Source: Chloroflexota bacterium | GTDB taxonomy: Bacteria > Chloroflexota > UBA6077 | Direction: 5' to 3' | Assembly: GCA_021806765.1 (NCBI GenBank) | Contig: JAJZQR010000117.1 | Coordinates: forward strand, 1-15,283 | Length of the DNA stretch: 15,283 nucleotides | Shown here: positions 11,684 through 15,283 of the stretch, one piece after another | How positions within the stretch are numbered: the first letter of the stretch is position 1 | Layout: each line of letters opens with the position of its first letter | Notes under the pieces: model-generated | Seen by the model: the letters and a program-made list of their open reading frames with translations, nothing else | What the model was told of the DNA's origin: nothing | The model's database searches: none | Program-made: the position numbers and the translations under genes

Positions 11684-12132
11684 TGGATCCGCAGCAGGGG
11701 CCGCAGCTTCTGGTACTGGCCTGCATCCTGATGTTCGTGGTGGTTTGGAAGCTGTGGTGCCGCTACTATCTCTTCCCACCACAGGAGTTGGATCCTGAGG
11801 CGGAGGGGAGAGCGGCGGTACTGCTGCGAGAATTGCTCTCGGATCACGAGCATCAGCAGTTGCTTCAGACCGGCTACTTGATGGTGCCCAGCCGGAGGGT
11901 GCAAGGACGCGTCTACCGGGTACCAGCCCGACCGGGCTGGGTCGACGTCTACGAGGCGGACCGGCTTGCCATGAGGGTGTGCGTAGAGCCGGTGGAGCAT
12001 CTGCCTCAGGGGGACGTGGTGCTGATGCACAAGCTGATGATCGAGGCCAATGAGCAGGATTACCTCCGCACGGCAAACATCGTGTACGTGCGGCCGCCCT
12101 CCGGTCAGAGGTGGCGGCGGTCTCAGCAGTAG
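11680..12132 (+). CDS. Membrane-anchored protein of unknown function, 150 aa
   Basis: The start ATG 11680 overlaps the preceding stop in ATGA (a second ATG follows at 11683). Residues about 9-27 form one membrane helix (LLVLACILMFVVVWKLW), with the soluble domain (about 40-140) most likely cytoplasmic because RYY and later Arg residues follow the helix. The domain has a recognisable layout: helix LLRELLSDHEHQQLLQTGYLMVPS, a beta part (GRVYRVPARPGWVDVYEADRLAMRVCVEP), then LPQGDVVLMHKLMIEANEQDYLRTANI. Similar layouts occur in hypothetical proteins of GC-rich bacteria as far as I can recall, but I cannot name a family. Coupling to the -GG protein implies a joint function. Confidence 0.85.
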   Translation: MMDPQQGPQLLVLACILMFVVVWKLWCRYYLFPPQELDPEAEGRAAVLLRELLSDHEHQQLLQTGYLMVPSRRVQGRVYRVPARPGWVDVYEADRLAMRVCVEPVEHLPQGDVVLMHKLMIEANEQDYLRTANIVYVRPPSGQRWRRSQQ

Positions 12133-12141
12133 GTCGGGAGG

Positions 12142-12190
12142 ACCTCACCCCCGGCCCCTCCCCGCTGCGGGGAAGGGAGAGGGGTGGGGT
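12142..12190. repeat. GC-rich imperfect palindrome between convergent genes
   Basis: ACCTCACCCC at the left mirrors GGGGTGGGGT at the right, with CCCC/GGGG around GCTGC at the centre. This is a repeat of the type whose spurious translation reads HPRPLPAAGKGEGWG in many genomes. It shares the CCTCACCC and GGGAGAGGGG blocks with the insert in the kinase gene at 4638-4658. It fills the 72-bp gap between two convergent genes and could also serve as a bidirectional terminator. Confidence 0.6.
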
Positions 12191-12204
12191 CCTTCTCTCA
12201 ACCC

Positions 12205-13434
12205 TCAGCCCCGGGGCCAGCTGTCGAGGACTATCTGGAGTTGCAGCGTCTTTCCGTCCCGCAGGATCGTCAGGGTGACCTGGTCTCCAACCTGTTTGGA
12301 GTCCACGTAGTCGGATAGCTGGTCTGCCGTAGCCAGCGGCTGGCCGTCTATCGACAGCACCACGTCACCTCCGGTTGGGATCTGGTCAACCTGATCCCCC
12401 TGAGCACTGCTCATGGATACTGCCCCCCGCACGGCCGCCCTGCCGGCCGGGCTGTCGGGCAGGACGTGGACAACGTAGACACCCCCGGACCCGCTGAGGC
12501 TCAACGCCTCGGCCAGGTAGTCATTGACAGTCATGCCTGATATCCCTGTCCACGCATGGGATACGGTCGCGCCTGCCATCATGTCGGGCAGGACGTGGCG
12601 GGCGACGTTGATGGGCACGGCGAAGCCGATGCCGACGGAGCCGCGCACCGGGCTCTCGATGGCGGTGTTGACCCCTATCACCTGACCGGTGGAGTTGATG
12701 AGGGGCCCGCCCGAGTTGCCGGGGTTGATGGCGGCGTCGGTCTGGATCATGTGGCGGATGGACCAGCCGGAGTCGGTGGGGAAGGTGCGGCCCAGGGAGC
12801 TAATGATCCCGCTGGTCATGGTGCTCTGGAAGCCGAAGGGGTTGCCGATAGCGATAGCCACCTGGCCGGGGCGTAGCTGGTCGGAATCCCCCATGGTGGC
12901 AACCGCTATCTTGGACCTGATCCGGTCGGTCATCCCGATCTGAACGAGCGCCAGGTCGTTCCCGGGGTCGCGGCCGATCAGTTGAGCCGGTATCCGGGTC
13001 CCATCCACCAGGGTGACGTCCAACTTGTCGGCCCTGTCGACCACATGGTTGTTGGTCAGGATGCGTCCCTGGTCGTCGATTATCACTCCGGAGCCAACAC
13101 CCCTATCGGGAAACTGGCCCTGGACGCTCCCGGAAGTGGGCGCCCGGCGGTTGGTGACGTTGACCACGGCAGGCGACAACCGCTGGTAGATCTCGACGGC
13201 CATCTCCTCTCTGAACAGAGAGGGGCTCGCTTCAGCTGTCTGGGCATAGACGATGGATGCTACGCCGTGATTGTCCGATGGTTGGAGGGTCCAGATCCCC
13301 AGGACAATGGCCGCGCCCAGGAGCGAGCCAAGAAACAACAACGCCAGGTTCTTTCGGATCGATTGCATCTGCCGGGCTTTACCTCCCTCCGGGAAACCTC
13401 CTCCCTGCATCTGGTTGAAGTTGGCAGTTTCCAT
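12205..13434 (-). CDS. HtrA/DegP-type membrane-anchored serine protease with PDZ domain
   Basis: This gene encodes 409 aa from ATG 13434; an internal ATG (residue 23) is an alternative start. An N-terminal Gly-rich tail is followed by a membrane anchor (about 29-49), then an S1C trypsin-like domain (about 75-280). The complete triad is His130 (LTNNHVV), Asp160 (DPGNDLALVQ) and Ser241 (INPGNSGGPL). A single PDZ domain (about 297-402) is disrupted by a short Ser/Gln/Asp-rich insert (SSAQGDQVDQIPTGGDVVLSIDGQ). It should degrade or refold damaged proteins on the outer face of the membrane. It is divergent from lepA, and their promoters overlap. Its 3' end faces the -GG protein operon. DegP, DegQ and DegS cannot be told apart, so no symbol is given. 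Confidence 0.95.
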   Translation of the reverse strand: METANFNQMQGGGFPEGGKARQMQSIRKNLALLFLGSLLGAAIVLGIWTLQPSDNHGVASIVYAQTAEASPSLFREEMAVEIYQRLSPAVVNVTNRRAPTSGSVQGQFPDRGVGSGVIIDDQGRILTNNHVVDRADKLDVTLVDGTRIPAQLIGRDPGNDLALVQIGMTDRIRSKIAVATMGDSDQLRPGQVAIAIGNPFGFQSTMTSGIISSLGRTFPTDSGWSIRHMIQTDAAINPGNSGGPLINSTGQVIGVNTAIESPVRGSVGIGFAVPINVARHVLPDMMAGATVSHAWTGISGMTVNDYLAEALSLSGSGGVYVVHVLPDSPAGRAAVRGAVSMSSAQGDQVDQIPTGGDVVLSIDGQPLATADQLSDYVDSKQVGDQVTLTILRDGKTLQLQIVLDSWPRG

Positions 13435-13468
13435 ACCATCAACCTGGAACTAATCGGCGCAGGGCCTA

Positions 13469-13477
13469 TGGTATAAT
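13469..13477 (+). promoter_or_regulatory. Extended -10 promoter of lepA
   Basis: TGgTATAAT is a full extended -10, with a poor -35. The predicted start near 13484 gives a leader of about 100 nt before the chosen GTG at 13583. Confidence 0.55.
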
Positions 13478-13500
13478 TGGCAATAATAGGGCAGGGACAA
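13471..13500 (-). promoter_or_regulatory. Possible htrA-type gene promoter overlapping that of lepA
   Basis: On the minus strand TTGTCC (13500 to 13495) and TTATAC (13476 to 13471) are 18 bp apart. The -10 lies on the same bases as the lepA -10, so the two polymerases would exclude each other. Confidence 0.35.
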
Positions 13501-13582
13501 TCGGGGTCCGGAGGCGGTCCCTCTTGTGGACGTCGCCACTGGGCCTCTTTTATCTATCGGGTCTTTTGAGGTGCCGAATCCC

Positions 13583-15283
13583 GTGACGAGCCAGGACAGG
13601 ATCAGAAACTTCTGCATCATAGCCCACATAGACCACGGCAAGTCGACCCTCGCCGACCGGTTGCTGGAGCGTACCGGTACCATCGACGCTCGCCAGATGA
13701 CGGAACAGGTGCTGGACCAGATGGACCTGGAGCGGGAGAAGGGGATCACCATCAAGGCCCAGGCGGTGCGGCTGGCCTACGAGGATCGGCAGGGGGACGC
13801 GTATCAGCTCAACCTGATCGATACGCCGGGGCACGTGGATTTCACCTACGAGGTGTCTCGCAGCCTCGCGGCCTGTGAAGGCGCCATCCTGGTGGTGGAT
13901 GCCGCCCAGGGGGTAGAGGCTCAGACCCTGGCCAACGTGTACCTGGCCCTGGAGCACGACCTCACCATCATCCCGGTGGTGAACAAGATAGACCTCCCCA
14001 GCGCCGAGCCCGAGAAGGTGGCGAAGCAGATCGAGGAGGTGGTGGGTCTCCCCGCCGACGAGGTGATCTACGCCTCGGCCAAGGATGGGTCGGGCGTCGA
14101 TGAGATCCTGGAGGCCGTTGTCCACAGGATCCCGCCGCCGCGGGGCCACCGCCACCAGCCGCTGCGGGCTCTGGTTTTCGACTCCCACTACGACCCTTAC
14201 AAGGGCGTCATCAGCTACGTTCGAGTGGTGGACGGTGCCATCAGCCCGGGCGACAGGCTACAGGCGATGGCGACCGGCCAGACCCTGGAGTGTCTGGAGG
14301 TGGGCGTGTTTCGCCCCCGTCTGTCTCCCGTGGACCGGCTGGACACCGGCGAGGTGGGCTACGTGGCGACCGGCCTGAAGAACGTCCGGGAGATGCGGGT
14401 GGGCGATACCCTGACCCAAGTGGGAAATCCGGCACAGGAGCCGCTGCCCGGCTACAAGCCGATCAAGCCGATGGTGTTCGCCGGCCTCTACCCGGTGGTG
14501 GGCGAGGATTACGGCGCCCTCAGGGACGCCCTGGACAAGCTGCGATTGAACGATGCGTCCCTCTCCTACGAGCCGGAGAGTTCGGTAGCGCTGGGTTTCG
14601 GCTTCCGCTGCGGCTTCCTGGGTATGCTCCACATGGAGATCGTCCAGGAACGGTTGGAGCGAGAATACGGCCTGGACCTCCTGGTCACCTCACCCAGCGT
14701 GGAGTACAGGGTATGCACCACCGATAGCCGGGAGCTATCGGTGGACGGCCCCTCCAAGCTGCCGGAGCCCGACGAGATCGCCTGGATCGAGGAGCCCTGG
14801 GTGCGGATCAGCATCATCGCTCCCAGCCGCTACATCGGCACCATCATGGAGATGATGCAGGGCCGCCGCTCCGAGTTCGTCAAGATGGACTACCTGGACG
14901 AGCAGAGGGTGCTCTTCAATTACGACATGCCACTGTCCGAGATGCTGGTGGAGTTCTACGATCAGTTGAAGTCGCGGACCCAGGGCTACGCCTCCCTGGA
15001 CTACAGCTACGAGGGCTATCGGGAGTCGAAGCTGGTCAAGCTGGACATCCTGGTCAATGGCCAGCCGGTGGACGCCCTGTCGCTGATTACCCACGTGGAT
15101 AGGGCCTACTCCCAGGGTCGGGAGTTGGTGTCCAAGCTGCGGAAGCTGATCCCCCGCCAGCTGTTCGAGGTGCCGCTTCAGGCGGCCATCGGCGGCAAGG
15201 TGATCGCCCGGGAGACCATCAGCGCCATGAGGAAGAACGTCCTGGCCAAGTGCTACGGAGGCGACGTGACCCGCAAGCGGAAG
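13583..15283 (+). CDS. lepA: Elongation factor 4 (LepA), partial
   Basis: 567 codons are open to the window edge, and about 30-40 residues are missing, judged from the usual ~600 aa. The GTPase motifs are complete: G1 AHIDHGKST, switch/G3 DTPGHVDF and G4 NKIDLP. The LepA-specific segments follow: [51 protein letters not shown] (split here by position), and the C-terminal [11 protein letters not shown]. LepA is a ribosome-bound translational GTPase affecting elongation and initiation. The start is uncertain. GTG 13583 has GAGGTG (13568-13573) 9 nt upstream and gives [14 protein letters not shown]. In-frame GTGs at 13571 and 13526 would lengthen the N-terminus. No frameshift is seen. Confidence 0.96.
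   Translation, partial: MTSQDRIRNFCIIAHIDHGKSTLADRLLERTGTIDARQMTEQVLDQMDLEREKGITIKAQAVRLAYEDRQGDAYQLNLIDTPGHVDFTYEVSRSLAACEGAILVVDAAQGVEAQTLANVYLALEHDLTIIPVVNKIDLPSAEPEKVAKQIEEVVGLPADEVIYASAKDGSGVDEILEAVVHRIPPPRGHRHQPLRALVFDSHYDPYKGVISYVRVVDGAISPGDRLQAMATGQTLECLEVGVFRPRLSPVDRLDTGEVGYVATGLKNVREMRVGDTLTQVGNPAQEPLPGYKPIKPMVFAGLYPVVGEDYGALRDALDKLRLNDASLSYEPESSVALGFGFRCGFLGMLHMEIVQERLEREYGLDLLVTSPSVEYRVCTTDSRELSVDGPSKLPEPDEIAWIEEPWVRISIIAPSRYIGTIMEMMQGRRSEFVKMDYLDEQRVLFNYDMPLSEMLVEFYDQLKSRTQGYASLDYSYEGYRESKLVKLDILVNGQPVDALSLITHVDRAYSQGRELVSKLRKLIPRQLFEVPLQAAIGGKVIARETISAMRKNVLAKCYGGDVTRKRK

Noticed and set aside
12050..12310. Frame giving HPRPLPAAGKGEGWG
   Set aside because: This is the familiar spurious translation of an interspersed palindromic repeat.

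Overview
The window is GC-rich bacterial DNA carrying 13 protein genes that I can support. Two of them, a secreted protein at the left edge and lepA at the right edge, run off the window. The mix points to a bacterium without a classical proteobacterial layout: a Gram-positive-type LexA box (GAAC-N4-GTTC), a DUF3048 (YerB-like) protein fused to a PEGA domain, several promoters that rely on an extended -10, and many small palindromic repeats. A Chloroflexota (Thermomicrobia/Dehalococcoidia-like) genome is my best guess. It is an inference, and Actinomycetota or another GC-rich phylum cannot be excluded.

Layout. 1-2465: two secreted beta-rich proteins on the minus strand, separated by a tandem-hairpin spacer. 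2466-3289: a long gene-free stretch with a sigma70-type promoter, a ~72-nt hairpin RNA and its intrinsic terminator, plus a weaker possible transcript upstream. 3290-4012: an orphan OmpR-type response regulator. 4070-4348: an interspersed palindromic element. 4349-6266: an overlapping response regulator/histidine kinase operon. The kinase gene has a palindromic repeat inserted in frame in its ATPase domain. 6418-7734: a membrane-anchored PEGA-DUF3048 protein. 7896-8933: holA (DNA polymerase III delta), whose 3' end overlaps convergent lexA (8920-9549).

9550-10024 is a repeat-laden promoter region. It holds the lexA promoter with its SOS box, a MITE-like element with ~25-bp terminal inverted repeats and 6-8 bp direct flanks, and a three-stem palindromic element. 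10025-10306 is rpsT (TTG start). 10481-11053 is a two-gene operon of an unrecognised 47-aa protein and a GlcG/HbpS-family protein. From a divergent promoter, a ~280-nt structured leader precedes two coupled small genes (11438-12132). The first encodes an 81-aa protein whose predicted strand-strand-helix-strand-strand order and C-terminal -GG tail resemble MoaD/ThiS/ubiquitin-like beta-grasp proteins. The second encodes a membrane-anchored protein of unknown role. 12205-13434 is an HtrA/DegP-type serine protease with a PDZ domain. It is divergent from lepA (13583 to the edge), and the two promoters overlap.

The housekeeping genes (holA, lexA, rpsT, lepA, htrA) are ordinary. The parts that deserve attention are the -GG small protein operon with its leader RNA, the orphan RNA at 2722-2793, the repeat inside the kinase, and the MITE-like insertion next to the lexA promoter.
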